DNA of 64,000 bases, taken from assembly GCF_030406325.1 (NCBI RefSeq), contig NZ_JAUEQY010000015.1, positions 1-64,000 of the forward strand, in the 5' to 3' direction. This DNA is from Actinomadura sp. DC4 (GTDB lineage: Bacteria; Actinomycetota; Actinomycetes; Streptosporangiales; Streptosporangiaceae). This document shows, piece by piece, positions 58,101 through 64,000 of this stretch (within the stretch, counting starts at the first letter, position 1; every line of letters starts with the position of its first letter). The notes under the pieces were generated by a model, which was not told the origin of the DNA, did no database searches, and saw only the letters and a list, made by a program, of their open reading frames with translations. The position numbers were made by a program, and so were the translations under genes.

Positions 58101-60411
58101 GTCGCCGGAGCTCGCCGGCCCGCCCGGGGAGCGCGCGTGGCGGGTCAGCGCCGAAGGCGCGTCGACCCTGGACGAGGTGGCGGTGCGGCCCTGCCCCGTC
58201 GAGCCGCTCGGCGACGGCGAGGTGCGGATCGAGGTACGCGCCGCTGGCGTGAACTTCCGCGACGTGATGATCTCGCTGGGCCTGGTCCCGGCCACCGGCG
58301 ACATCGGCGGCGAGGGCGCCGGTGTGGTGACCGAGGTGGGCTCCGGGGTCACGGGCCTCGCGGTGGGCGATCGCGTCATGGGCGTGTTCGGCGGGGCGTT
58401 CGGCCCGGTGGCGGTGGCGGACGCGCGCATGGTGGCGCCGGTCCCCGGCGGCTGGCGGCTCGACCAGGCGGCCGGGGTGTCGGTGGCGTTCCTGACGGCC
58501 TGGTACGGGCTGGTGGAGCTGGCGGGCCTGCGGGCGGGGGAGTCGGTGCTGGTGCACGCCGCCACGGGCGGCGTGGGGATGGCGGCGGTGCAGATCGCCC
58601 GCCACCTGGGCGCGGAGGTGTACGCGACGGCGAGCCCGGCCAAGCACGCCGTGCTGGAGGAGATGGGCGTCGACGCGGCGCACCGCGCGTCCTCCCGTGA
58701 CCTCGCCTTCGAAGGCCAGATCCGGGACGCGACCGGCGGCCGGGGCGTGGACGTGGTGCTCAACGCCCTCGCGGGGGAGTTCACGGACGCGTCGTTGCGG
58801 CTGCTGGCCGGGAACGGCCGGTTCGCGGAGATGGGCAAGACGGACATCCGTGACCCCGAGGACATCGCCCGGGACCACCCCGGCGTCCACTACCAGGCCT
58901 TCGACCTGATCACCGGTGCCGGCCCCGACCTGATCGGGGAGATGCTGGGGCGGCTGTGCGGACTGTTCGGGGAGGAGACGTTGCGGCCGCTGCCGGTGCG
59001 GTCGTGGCCGCTGGCCCGGGCGCGTACGGCGTTCCGGACGATGAGCCGGGCGCAGCACGTCGGAAAGGTCGTACTGGAGGTTCCGTCGCCGTTCGACCCG
59101 GAGGGCACCGTGCTGATCACCGGCGGCACGGGGACCTTGGGAGAGGCGGTCGCCGAGCACCTGGTGAAGGCGTGGGGGGTCCGGCACCTGGTGCTGGCGA
59201 GCCGCCGCGGCCCGGACGCCCCGGGCGCCGGGGAGCTGGCCGGGCGGCTGGAGGCCGAGGTGGACGTTCGGGCCCTGGACGCCGGAGACCCGGCGGCGGT
59301 GGCCGAGCTGGTGGCCGGGATCGATCCGGAACACCCGCTGACCGGCGTGATCCACGCCGCGGGCGTGACCGACGACGGGCTGGTCGCCGATCTGACGCCG
59401 GAACGGCTGGCGCGCGTGTGGGAGCCGAAGGCGGCCGGGCTGGCGAACCTGCACGCGGCGACCGCCGGGGCGCGGCTGAGCTTCTTCGTGGTGTTCTCCT
59501 CGGCGGCGGCGACTCTGGGCAGCCCGGGCCAGGCGAACTACGCGGCGGCCAACGCGTACTGCGACGCGCTGGTGGCGCGGCGGCGCGCGGCCGGGCTGCC
59601 GGGCCTGTCCATCGCCTGGGGCCTGTGGGAGCAGGCCAGCGGCATGACCGGCGACCTGACCGACGCGGACCTGGCCCGCATGCGGCGCGGCGGGCTGCGG
59701 CCGCTGACGACCGACCACGCGCTCGCGCTCCTGGACGCGGCGGTGGGCGACGGACGTTCCCGCCTGGTCGCGTTCGACCTCGACACCGCCGCGCTGTCAG
59801 AACCGGTCCCGGAGGTCCTGCGCGAACTCGCCGCCCGGTCCGCGCCCCGGCGTACGGCGGCGCAGGCCCGGCCCGCCGACCTCGCGGCGGAGCTCACCGG
59901 CCTGCCGCCGGACGAACGGCGGCACGCCATCCTCGAACTCGTCCGCACCCACGCCGCCGCGACGCTCGGCCGCGCCGACACCGACGCGGTACACCCGGAG
60001 ACCAAGTTCAAGGACCTGGGCTTCGACTCACTCACCGGCGTCGAACTGCGCAACCGCCTGGCGGCGGCCACGGGCCTGCGCCTGCCACCGGCGCTGGTGT
60101 TCGACTGCCCCGACCCGGCGGGCCTGGCCGACTACCTGCACGAACGGCTGTGCCCGGATGACTCGGCCGTCCCCGGCCCGGCGGCCCTCGACTCGGCGCT
60201 CGACGAGGTGGCCAGGCTGGAGGGCGTACTCACCGCCCTCCCGGGCGACGGCCTGGACTCCGAGGCGGTCACGGCGCGGCTGGAGGCCCTGCTGGGAACC
60301 TGGAAGGCGTCCCGCGCCCGGACCAACGGCGGCGGCGCCGCCCGGCGCCTGGAAGTGGCGACCGCCGACCAGGTGCTCGACTTCATCGACAACGAGCTCG
60401 GCCTGTCGTGA
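49186..60411 (+). CDS. Polyketide synthase: modules 5 (KS-AT-DH-KR-ACP) and 6 (KS-AT-DH-ER-KR-ACP)
   Basis: 3741 residues. Module 5: docking helix; KS Cys205; AT Ser646 in GHSQGE (then Met) with VDYASH, so methylmalonyl-CoA; DH His949 (HEVAGAPLVP); KR GGTGVLG, LDD and Tyr1505; ACP Ser1667. It should leave a methyl-branched alkene. Module 6: KS Cys1897; AT Ser2332 in GHSIGE with His2429 in HAFH, so malonyl-CoA; DH His2614 (HVIGGAAVLP) and Asp2775; ER (2981-3301) with GLVP where modules 2 and 4 have GMYP; KR Tyr3452; ACP Ser3615. It should give a methylene. The protein ends in a docking tail ([12 protein letters not shown]) with no thioesterase, so the chain goes on to another PKS. Domain content equals MonAIV except that monensin takes ethylmalonate at module 5. 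Confidence 0.95.
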   Translation: MSSTEDRLRQYLKRVTVDLGETRQRLQEMEERGREPVAVVGMACRYPGGVRSPEDLWKLVTTGRDAISGFPANRGWDLEALYHPDPDHPGTSYAREGGFLDDADLFDAAFFGISPREAAAMEPQQRALLETTWETLERAGIDPVSLRSTPTGVFVGAGLPGWGTPHTDEQAEGYLLTGKALSVLSGRVAYTLGLEGPAVTVDTACSSSLVAMHLAAQSLRQGECSLALAGGVTVLSTPGGFTEFSRQRGLSPDGRCKSFAAAADGTGFSEGVGLLLLEKLSDARRNGHRVLATIRGSAINQDGASNGLTAPNGPSQRRVIRAALAGADLSATEVDAVEAHGTGTRLGDPIEADALLATYGQGRDEDRPLWLGSIKSNIGHSQGAAGVAGVIKMIMALRHGVLPATLHVDEPTPNADWSAGEVRLLTEAVDWPETGRPRRAGISAFGMSGTNAHVIVEQAPEPEAAPADPPRLPWVLSARTEEGLSAQAGRLAGHLAAHPELTSAEVGWALAGSRSVFEHRAVVLGDEPAAALTALADGRDHPDVVRDQAVPGGPGPVLVFPGQGSQWAGMGARLLEESPVFAARMAECERALAPHVDWSLTEVVRGDGSELARVDVVQPALWAVMVSLAAVWADHGVVPAAVVGHSQGEMAAACVAGVLSIEDAATIVAVRGKALRALAGHGAMASLGVGAEQAESLLTGDVVIAAVNSPSSTVVSGPPEQVRDVVTTAQAQELRARLIDVDYASHSPQIDRIAGELTTALAGITPATGQAVAYYSAVTAGRIDTTTLGTDYWVTNLRRPVRFADAITALLADGYRTFIEASPHPVLTPGIEECVDQAAVPATALPTLRRDQGDLARLTRSIAAAFTTGTGVDWTHGAPAARVVDLPTYPFQRTRFRLSNGRCAGRPADLGLTAIGHPILGAAVEPAETGERLLTGRVSRQALPWLADHEVAGAPLVPGAALVEWALRAADEAGCAGVEELVLHAPTVLPRSGELTVQVAVGEPGGDGRREVRVFSRAGDGDTWTCHASGLLGDVPARAATDGEWPPPGAERVGVEGLYDQAAEAGYAYGPAFQGVRALWRRDGELFAEVALPEAAGAADGFGVHPALLDAALHPLLPMATSGEDVALLPFSWSGVSLHAAEATAIRVTISPLESGPERAFRLSATDPAGAPVFDVDAMAVRPADVGDLAAAAREDDARGLFALEWTPHQPVRAAEEWLELEDLDASAGAPPVVVAPVDTGGGLAASERVLALLQRWLTDPDVAESRLVLVTRGAVATEDPDPSGAAVWGLVRSAQAEHPGRFTLADLDAGTGVAAAVEVVDPAEPQLAVRDGAALVPRLARASADTGSPTTLDPDGTVLIVGGTGVLGGLLAEHLVRSGQTARLLLTGRRGPDAPGAEDLVARLTGLGADVEVAALDVADPAAVTGLIGGIDPAHPLTGVVHAAGLLDDAVITSQTPEGLARVWAVKAAGAANLHAATEHLPLGMFVLFSSAASLLGSPGQANYAAANAFCDALAQHRRGRGLPGLSIAWGLWADSSAMTGGLTDADLARMGRGGITPLPGDRALALFEAAVRSGRADVVAADLDPRAISADDVPAVLRGLAGRTRRRPAAGSVAAETDALARLEPERRRAVLTDLVRERAATVLGHASPDGIDTGVSFKELGLDSLTAVELRNRLAAATGLRLPATLVFDYPTPEALGEHLASRFAEGRTAAAPARAAARPDEPIAIVSMACRYPGGVASPEDLWRLVASGEDAVGGFPADRGWDLGALYHPDADHPGTTYAREGGFLDDATRFDAEFFGVNPREALAADPQQRLLLEAAWETFERAGIAPASLKGTPTGVYTGLMYHDYGAGTASRDARLEGYAWLAGSGSVLSGRVAFTFGLEGPAVTVDTACSSSLVAMHLASQALRQGECDLALAGGVTVMATPDHFVDFARQRGLARDGRCKAFAAAADGTGLSEGVGLVLLERLSDARRNGHQVLAVIRGSAVNQDGASNGLTAPNGPAQERVIRAALGTAGVRAADVDAVEAHGTGTALGDPIEAQALLATYGEDRPADRPLWLGTIKSNLGHTQAAAGVAGVIKMVMAMRNGVLPATLHVDEPSPHVDWSPGTVRLLTEPVPWTGAGRPRRAGISSFGASGTNAHLIVEQAAEEAPPEPSAPVGVVPWVVSARSDAALRAQARRLKEFAADPGLSPVDVGWSLATVRQPLERRAVVLGGSREELLAGLDTALPGVRVPGGTVWLFSGQGGQRAGMGAGLYGRFPVFAEAFDEVCGLLGPHLEHDLASVVLTGTPDVLDHTTYAQTGLFALQVALARLLGAAGVVPETVIGHSIGEVAAAHVAGVLDLEDACRLVAARATLMGRLPAGGAMVAVQAEAAELEETLPEGVGIATLNTPGNSVVSGPEDLVGRVEEHWAGQGRKTKRLTVSHAFHSALMEPMLEDFAEAIGGLSFREPVIPLVSTLTGEAGEPAITTPAYWVRQVREPVRFHAAVTQVAGQAGVFLELGPDPVLATAVQQTLDEAVAVATLSTDHPDTVAFGQALARLHGAGLPVDWTPWFPGAPHIVDLPTYAFQRDRFWLSDQGGNGPDTTLEQADGGYLISGEISAASSWPADHVIGGAAVLPGTALLGWALRAADEAGCSGVEELTLQAPLVLPSSGGLRVQVTAGPADETGRRDVHVYSRQDAGWLCHAAGTLTADPVDTAEPQAGQWPPAGATPLDVAGFYADAAAAGYEYGPSFQGLCAAWQDGDDLLADVVLPEAAGGASGCGLHPALLDAALHPLLADQLHSGALWLPFTWSGVALHAVDASAVRVRLSRDGESVRLVVADADGAPVLTAESVHMRPADPRRFRAGVNGLFALEWTPAPEPYDAPQDDDVVTEVSTAEEALALLAEAGDRRLMVVTRGAVGDDPDPDAAAVWGLVRSAQAENPGRFVLVDLEEDAELAAASRYAVEPQVAVRDGRPLVPRLVRSGTSPELAGPPGERAWRVSAEGASTLDEVAVRPCPVEPLGDGEVRIEVRAAGVNFRDVMISLGLVPATGDIGGEGAGVVTEVGSGVTGLAVGDRVMGVFGGAFGPVAVADARMVAPVPGGWRLDQAAGVSVAFLTAWYGLVELAGLRAGESVLVHAATGGVGMAAVQIARHLGAEVYATASPAKHAVLEEMGVDAAHRASSRDLAFEGQIRDATGGRGVDVVLNALAGEFTDASLRLLAGNGRFAEMGKTDIRDPEDIARDHPGVHYQAFDLITGAGPDLIGEMLGRLCGLFGEETLRPLPVRSWPLARARTAFRTMSRAQHVGKVVLEVPSPFDPEGTVLITGGTGTLGEAVAEHLVKAWGVRHLVLASRRGPDAPGAGELAGRLEAEVDVRALDAGDPAAVAELVAGIDPEHPLTGVIHAAGVTDDGLVADLTPERLARVWEPKAAGLANLHAATAGARLSFFVVFSSAAATLGSPGQANYAAANAYCDALVARRRAAGLPGLSIAWGLWEQASGMTGDLTDADLARMRRGGLRPLTTDHALALLDAAVGDGRSRLVAFDLDTAALSEPVPEVLRELAARSAPRRTAAQARPADLAAELTGLPPDERRHAILELVRTHAAATLGRADTDAVHPETKFKDLGFDSLTGVELRNRLAAATGLRLPPALVFDCPDPAGLADYLHERLCPDDSAVPGPAALDSALDEVARLEGVLTALPGDGLDSEAVTARLEALLGTWKASRARTNGGGAARRLEVATADQVLDFIDNELGLS

Positions 60412-60433
60412 ACGGGTGAGCCGCCGCGCGGCA

Positions 60434-60473
60434 CGAAGCCGCCCCCTCCATCGTGCCGGAGGGGGCGGCTTCG
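60434..60473. terminator. Bidirectional intrinsic terminator after the PKS operon
   Basis: Perfect 16-bp inverted repeat CGAAGCCGCCCCCTCC / GGAGGGGGCGGCTTCG with an 8-nt loop, in the 73-nt gap between the last PKS gene (+) and the convergent second epoxidase gene (-). Confidence 0.82.
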
Positions 60474-60484
60474 GGGTTCGGGGG

Positions 60485-61912
60485 TCAGCGGCCGGCGCGT
60501 ACGGCCGAGCGTGGTTCAAGGTTGACGATCGCGAGCTCCTCGGGGCTCAGTGGCGGTTCGGTCAGGTCCGGAAGGCGCTCGGACCGCTGGATCAGGGACA
60601 GGAAGTGGCTGCCGCCGAGCTCGGACTGGGGAGCGCTCATGCTCACCACATCCGTGACGATGTCGGACACCGCCTGGGAGCCCATCGACCCGCGGGCGAT
60701 GAGGTCGATGAACTGGTGCATCCCCGCCGAGTTCTGGTTCAGCCGCGGATCCGTGGCGTGGTTGCGGCAGTTGACGAACTCCAGGTCCTTGGACGCCGCC
60801 ATGATCCACGGGTCGTCCACGGTCTCGCTGATCTGCCGCTGCACGTCGTGCGCCCGGCCGGGGGTGAGGTCGCCTTCGCCGAGGCGCTCGTCCAGCACGG
60901 ACGCGGCGCGGGCGGCGGCACTCATCCCGTGGCCGTGGATCGGGTTGAAGGCGGCGAGCGAGTCGCCGAGGATGAGCAGGCCGTCCGGCCAGCGGTCGAG
61001 CCGTTCGGGGTACAACCGCCGGTTGGCCCCGATGTGGGAGACGAAGACCGAGGTGAGCGGCTCGGCCGAGCCGATGAGCTGGGCGACGAGCGGGTCGCGG
61101 AGCGATCGCGCGTACGGCAGGAAGTCCTCTTCGGTGGTCGGCAGCTCGCCGCCGCGCGTACAGGAGAGAGTGACCATCCAGCGGCCGCCCTCCTGCGGGA
61201 AGACCACCCCGAAGCGGCCGGGCTTGCGCTCCCGGTGGTCGGCGGCGACGTTGACGGCGGGAAAGCCCGCGGTCGCGCCGGGAGGCGCCACGAACTCCCG
61301 GGTGGAGTAGGCGATGCCCGCGTCGACGACGTCCACGTCGACGGGCGGGAGGCCGAGGGCCGACAGCCATCTCCGCAGGCCCGAGCCGCGCCCGGTGGCG
61401 TCGATCACCAGGTCCGCCTCGAGCACCTCCGGGGCGCCGCCGTCGAGGCTGCGCACCTGCACGCCGGAGACCCGGGTGCCGTCGCCGGTCAGGGTGACGG
61501 CCTCCGTACGCTCCCGCAGGTGGATCCGGTCGTTGGCCAGGACCTGTTCGCGGACCACCCAGTCGAGCACCGGGCGGCCGCACATCATGACGTACTGCCT
61601 CGGCGCGAAGCGCGGCTGCCACCCGTGGGACGTCAGCGTCACCACGTCCTCGTGAAAGCCGATCTTGCGCGCGCCGGCGGCCAGCATCCGGTCGATCGTG
61701 CCGGGCAGCAGGCCCTCGACGATGCGGGCGCCGCCCGACCACAGCACGTGGACGTGGCGCGCCTGCGGCAGGCCCTTGCGCTGCGCGGGACGGTCGGGGA
61801 GGACGTCGCGTTCGATCACCGTGACGGACTTCATGTGACGGGCCAGGACGTGAGCGGCCAGCATCCCCGCCCAGCTGGCGCCGAGCACGACTCCATGTTC
61901 AGACCTGGTCAC
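60485..61912 (-). CDS. Second MonCI/Lsd18-like FAD-dependent epoxidase
   Basis: 475 residues from GTG 61912, which has GAAGGGACGAG upstream and gives the same length as the first epoxidase. Longer starts at 61939 or 61978 lack a ribosome site. FAD motif 1 is GASWAG (in VVLGASWAGMLAAHVLARH), a tolerated variant of GxGxxG; the DATGRGSGLRRWL segment and GDSLAAFNPIHGHGMSAA follow. It shares long stretches with the enzyme at 7053-8480 (for instance GLLPGTIDRMLAAGARKIGF, TLSCTRGGE, DPWIMAASKD), so the two are clearly related but not recent identical copies. It may act on different alkenes or perform another oxidation. It is transcribed toward the PKS operon and closes the cluster on this side. Confidence 0.87.
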   Translation of the reverse strand: MTRSEHGVVLGASWAGMLAAHVLARHMKSVTVIERDVLPDRPAQRKGLPQARHVHVLWSGGARIVEGLLPGTIDRMLAAGARKIGFHEDVVTLTSHGWQPRFAPRQYVMMCGRPVLDWVVREQVLANDRIHLRERTEAVTLTGDGTRVSGVQVRSLDGGAPEVLEADLVIDATGRGSGLRRWLSALGLPPVDVDVVDAGIAYSTREFVAPPGATAGFPAVNVAADHRERKPGRFGVVFPQEGGRWMVTLSCTRGGELPTTEEDFLPYARSLRDPLVAQLIGSAEPLTSVFVSHIGANRRLYPERLDRWPDGLLILGDSLAAFNPIHGHGMSAAARAASVLDERLGEGDLTPGRAHDVQRQISETVDDPWIMAASKDLEFVNCRNHATDPRLNQNSAGMHQFIDLIARGSMGSQAVSDIVTDVVSMSAPQSELGGSHFLSLIQRSERLPDLTEPPLSPEELAIVNLEPRSAVRAGR

Positions 61913-62035
61913 GTTCTCGTCCCTTCGCCGAGGTGACATGGCGCGCCCGCGAACGAGGCGACGCGGTGCCATGGCCATGCTCGCCGGGGGCGCTTAAGCG
62001 GGGCTTGCGTGGTCGTCGGCGGTGGCCGCGTCCGC

Positions 62036-62909
62036 TCAGATGCGGGCGACGCCGCCGTAGACGGAGACCTCGGCGTCGCTCGCCGGGGCACCGCCGATGT
62101 CGCCGGGTCGCCGCATCTCCGGCCGCCAGCGGTGCACGACCTCCACGCCGGGATCGATCAGTTCGGTGCCGTCGAAGAAGCCGGTGATCTCGGCCTTGCC
62201 GCGCACGACGAGCGTCATGCCCCGGCGCGCGTAGCTCGCCGAGACGCCGGCCATGTGCTCGGGGAGCAGATCGCCGGTGAGATGGCTGAGCGCCAGGTGA
62301 CTGCCCGGCGGCATCGCGGCCACGAACTCCGCGCAGACCTCGTACGCCTCCCGCAGGTCCTCGATGAGGTGCATGGTCGCGATGAGGTGCATGGTCGCGA
62401 TGAGGTGCATGGTCGCGATGAGGAGGAGCCCGACCGGTTCGTCCAGGTCGAGGATCGCGCGCAGCTCAGGGGCGTCCAGGATGGTCTTCGGCGAGCGCAT
62501 GTCGCCCTCGATGTAGGCGGTCTCGCCCTCGGGGTTGCTGTTCATCAGCGCGCGGGCGTGGGAGAGAACGACCGGGTCGTTGTCGGCGTAGACGATCCGC
62601 GCCCCGGGCGCGATGCGCTGGGGCGATCTCGTGGACGTTCGGGGAGGTGGGGATGCCGGTGCCGACGTCGAGGAACTGCCGGATGCCCGCCTCGGCCACC
62701 ATGTGGCGCACCGCGCGGAGCATGAAGGCGCGGTTCTCCAGCGGGCCGGTACGCCCGGCGGGGTTGACCCGCAGGCTCTCCTCGACCGCGTGCCGGCCGG
62801 CGGCGAAGTTGGACTTGCCGCCGAGAAGGTAGTCATAGACCCGGGCCGGGTGCGGCCGATCGGTGTCCAATCCGGCCGGCGTGCGGTCGCTTGAGGCGTC
62901 GCGGCTCAT
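62036..62909 (-). pseudogene. DUF574-type SAM methyltransferase (Methyltransf_19), frameshifted
   Basis: Homology runs through two frames. Frame one starts at ATG 62909 (SRDASSDRTPAGLDTDRPHPARV...YDYLLGGKSNFAAGR, QFLDVGTGIPTSPNVHEIA). Frame two continues QRIAPGARIVYADNDPVVLSHARALM to GGVARI at 62036. Removing one base from the GGGG run at 62621-62624 joins them without loss. Proteins of this family are abundant in actinomycetes, often beside regulatory genes, and mostly of unknown substrate. A second oddity is an 18-bp unit repeated three times (62363-62416), which adds LIATMH repeats in the core strand region. Either the gene is decaying or the run length is a sequencing error; the intact C-terminal codon pattern leaves both open. 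It is probably not part of the polyether pathway. Confidence 0.75.
62363..62416. repeat. Three tandem 18-bp repeats within the DUF574 gene
   Basis: Unit GATGAGGTGCATGGTCGC, three perfect copies (62363, 62381, 62399), then a partial fourth (GATGAGG). It is in phase with the codons and encodes repeated LIATMH on the minus strand. Confidence 0.9.
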
Positions 62910-62967
62910 CCACCCCGCACTCTCCGCCACGCCCTGCTCCCTGAATCGCCCCCGTCGCCCTGGCACC

Positions 62968-63450
62968 ATGGTGGCCGTGAAGCGGGTCGTGATCCTGGGG
63001 CGTGGCGGGTCGGGAAAGTCGACCCTCGCGGCCCGCCTCGGCGCGATCACCGGGCTTCCCGTCGTCGAGCTGGACCGGCACTTCTGGCGGCCCGGCCTCG
63101 AGGCGACGCCGCCCGGCGAGTGGGCCGCCCTCCAAGGCGACCTCGTACGGGACGAGGCCTGGATCATGGACGGCGACCTCGGGCCCTACGACGTCCCCGA
63201 GGTCCGGCTCAGGGCGGCGGACACCGTCATCCTGCTGGACTTCTCGTTCTGGCGCTGCGCCTGGCGGGCCGTGCGGCGGTCGCGGGAGCGCGCCGACTTC
63301 TGGCTCTGGCTGTGGGCCTACCGGCGCCGCAGCCGGCCGCCGCTCCTCGCGGCGATCGCGACGCACGCCGGTGACGCGGACCTGCACGTCATCCGCGGCC
63401 CGCGCGAACTGCGGCGCCTCGTGGGCCGGGCCGCTCAGACCCGCGCGTGA
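62968..63450 (+). CDS. Small P-loop nucleotide kinase-like protein (adenylate kinase/FlaR type)
   Basis: 160 residues from ATG 62968. The Walker A motif GRGGSGKST is at the N-terminus, followed by LPVVELDRHFWRPGL, an acidic acceptor-site segment, VILLDFSFWRCAWRAVRRSRER (Walker B strand and lid arginines) and a C-terminal IRGPRELRRL strand. This matches the small adenylate-kinase-like family annotated as DNA topology modulation protein (FlaR), whose real substrate is unknown. Codon use is ordinary for the region. It diverges from the DUF574 methyltransferase (59 nt between starts) and its 3' end overlaps the convergent last gene by 16 nt. No link to the polyether cluster. Confidence 0.8.
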   Translation: MVAVKRVVILGRGGSGKSTLAARLGAITGLPVVELDRHFWRPGLEATPPGEWAALQGDLVRDEAWIMDGDLGPYDVPEVRLRAADTVILLDFSFWRCAWRAVRRSRERADFWLWLWAYRRRSRPPLLAAIATHAGDADLHVIRGPRELRRLVGRAAQTRA

Positions 63451-64000
63451 GGCAGCCGGACGCGTACGGCCCGGGCGGACCAGCCGAACACCGGGGCCAC
63501 GGGCTCCGGGGCGAGCCAGCCGTTGATCACGGCCAGCAGCCGGAAGTACCGGTCCCGGCGCGGGTCGCCGGCGTTCTCCAGCCGGGGCAGCAGCCGGTGG
63601 AGTCCGCCGTCGCAGGCGTCCGCGAGGGCCGCGACGACCGGGTCGGCCCCGCGTGACGCCGGGTCGACGCCCGCCGCGAGGGCCGGGCCGGCCTGGTCGC
63701 GGACGACCGCGGTGAGGTCGCGGACGACCGCGGCGCCGCGCCCCCGATCGGCCGCGTGGTCCTCGGCCATCCGCCGCACGCCGGCGCGGAAGCCCGGGTC
63801 CAGGCAGAGCTCGGCCAGCTCCACCCACGCCCGGACCTGCTCCGCCTCCGGCTCGTCGGGCAGCTCGGGGGTCATCGAGCGCCTGATCCCCGCGAACTCC
63901 GCGTCGAGGCCGCCGAAGACGGCGTCGAGGAAGTCGCCGATCAGACGTCGGCGTTCGTCCTCGGACAGCAGGGCCAGCTTGTGCATGAGATCCGTCTCCT
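63435..64000 (-). CDS. C-terminal part of a regulator, probably MerR family (partial)
   Basis: The frame has a Met codon at 63986 but stays open to the window edge (..ETDLMHKLALL), so the visible 183 residues are likely the end of a longer protein. It is all-helical in appearance, with LSEDERRRLIGDFLDAVF, MTPELPDEPEAEQVRAWVELAELCLDP and GFRAGVRRMAEDHA, phrases I associate with the effector-side domain of actinomycete MerR-type regulators. The DNA-binding half would lie beyond the window. AGGAGA near 63995 could instead serve ATG 63986 as a real start, giving a stand-alone protein without a DNA-binding domain. Confidence 0.5.
   Translation of the reverse strand, partial: ETDLMHKLALLSEDERRRLIGDFLDAVFGGLDAEFAGIRRSMTPELPDEPEAEQVRAWVELAELCLDPGFRAGVRRMAEDHAADRGRGAAVVRDLTAVVRDQAGPALAAGVDPASRGADPVVAALADACDGGLHRLLPRLENAGDPRRDRYFRLLAVINGWLAPEPVAPVFGWSARAVRVRLPHARV

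Noticed and set aside
60150-60411. Thioesterase domain at the end of the last PKS
   Set aside because: After the last ACP only about 75 residues remain and they form a docking tail; no GxSxG is present.
62363-62416. Tandem repeats as a CRISPR array
   Set aside because: Units are contiguous without spacers and lie in phase inside a coding sequence.

Overview
The window is very GC-rich, with short intergenic gaps, GTG starts, GTGA/TGATG gene overlaps and GC-stem terminators, which points to an actinomycete chromosome. Almost all of it is one biosynthetic gene cluster. My reading is a glycosylated polyether ionophore of the monensin/nigericin type. The product family is inferred from module order and enzyme set. 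It has not been matched against a database.

Layout. (1) 1-1846 (-): first part of a modular PKS gene that runs off the left edge. (2) 2052-5086 (+): two cytochromes P450; the second carries a shrunken methyltransferase domain at its N-terminus. (3) 5149-6900 (-): alpha/beta hydrolase and SAM methyltransferase. (4) 7053-11292 (+): a MonCI/Lsd18-like flavin epoxidase, a discrete KS with a collapsed AT, and a discrete ACP, which together recall the KSX/ACPX pair of polyether pathways. (5) 11359-20268: glycosyltransferase (-), a (+) run of NanM-like sugar O-methyltransferase, 4-ketoreductase, 3-dehydrase and 2,3-dehydratase, and a (-) run of rmlA, rmlB and 3-ketoreductase; together they suit a 4-O-methyl-2,3,6-trideoxyhexose. 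(6) 20664-23054: MFS exporter and divergent TetR regulator, then a secreted hydrolase (23067-24083, -). (7) 24418-60411 (+): four colinear PKS genes. (8) 60485-61912 (-): a second epoxidase. (9) 62036-64000: a frameshifted DUF574-type methyltransferase, a small P-loop protein and a partial MerR-like regulator, probably outside the cluster.

How it fits together. The four PKS genes read: loading KSQ-AT*-ACP plus module 1 (methylmalonyl, no KR, ketone kept); module 2 (methylmalonyl, fully reduced); modules 3 (malonyl, alkene) and 4 (methylmalonyl, fully reduced); modules 5 (methylmalonyl, alkene) and 6 (malonyl, fully reduced). As I recall monensin, this is the same gene partition and oxidation pattern as MonAI-MonAIV: a ketone next to the starter that becomes a terminal hemiketal, then alkenes in every second unit for epoxidation. 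The chain must continue on PKS genes outside the window, one of which is probably the left-edge gene. Epoxidation would take place on the discrete ACP. P450s, the methyltransferase and the sugar genes decorate the product, and the MFS pump exports it.

Regulation. Five promoter regions carry TTTAG-type heptamers repeated at 11-bp steps, the layout of SARP activator sites. Two of them, in front of the loading PKS and in front of rmlA, share a 46-bp block with only 3 mismatches. No SARP gene lies in the window.
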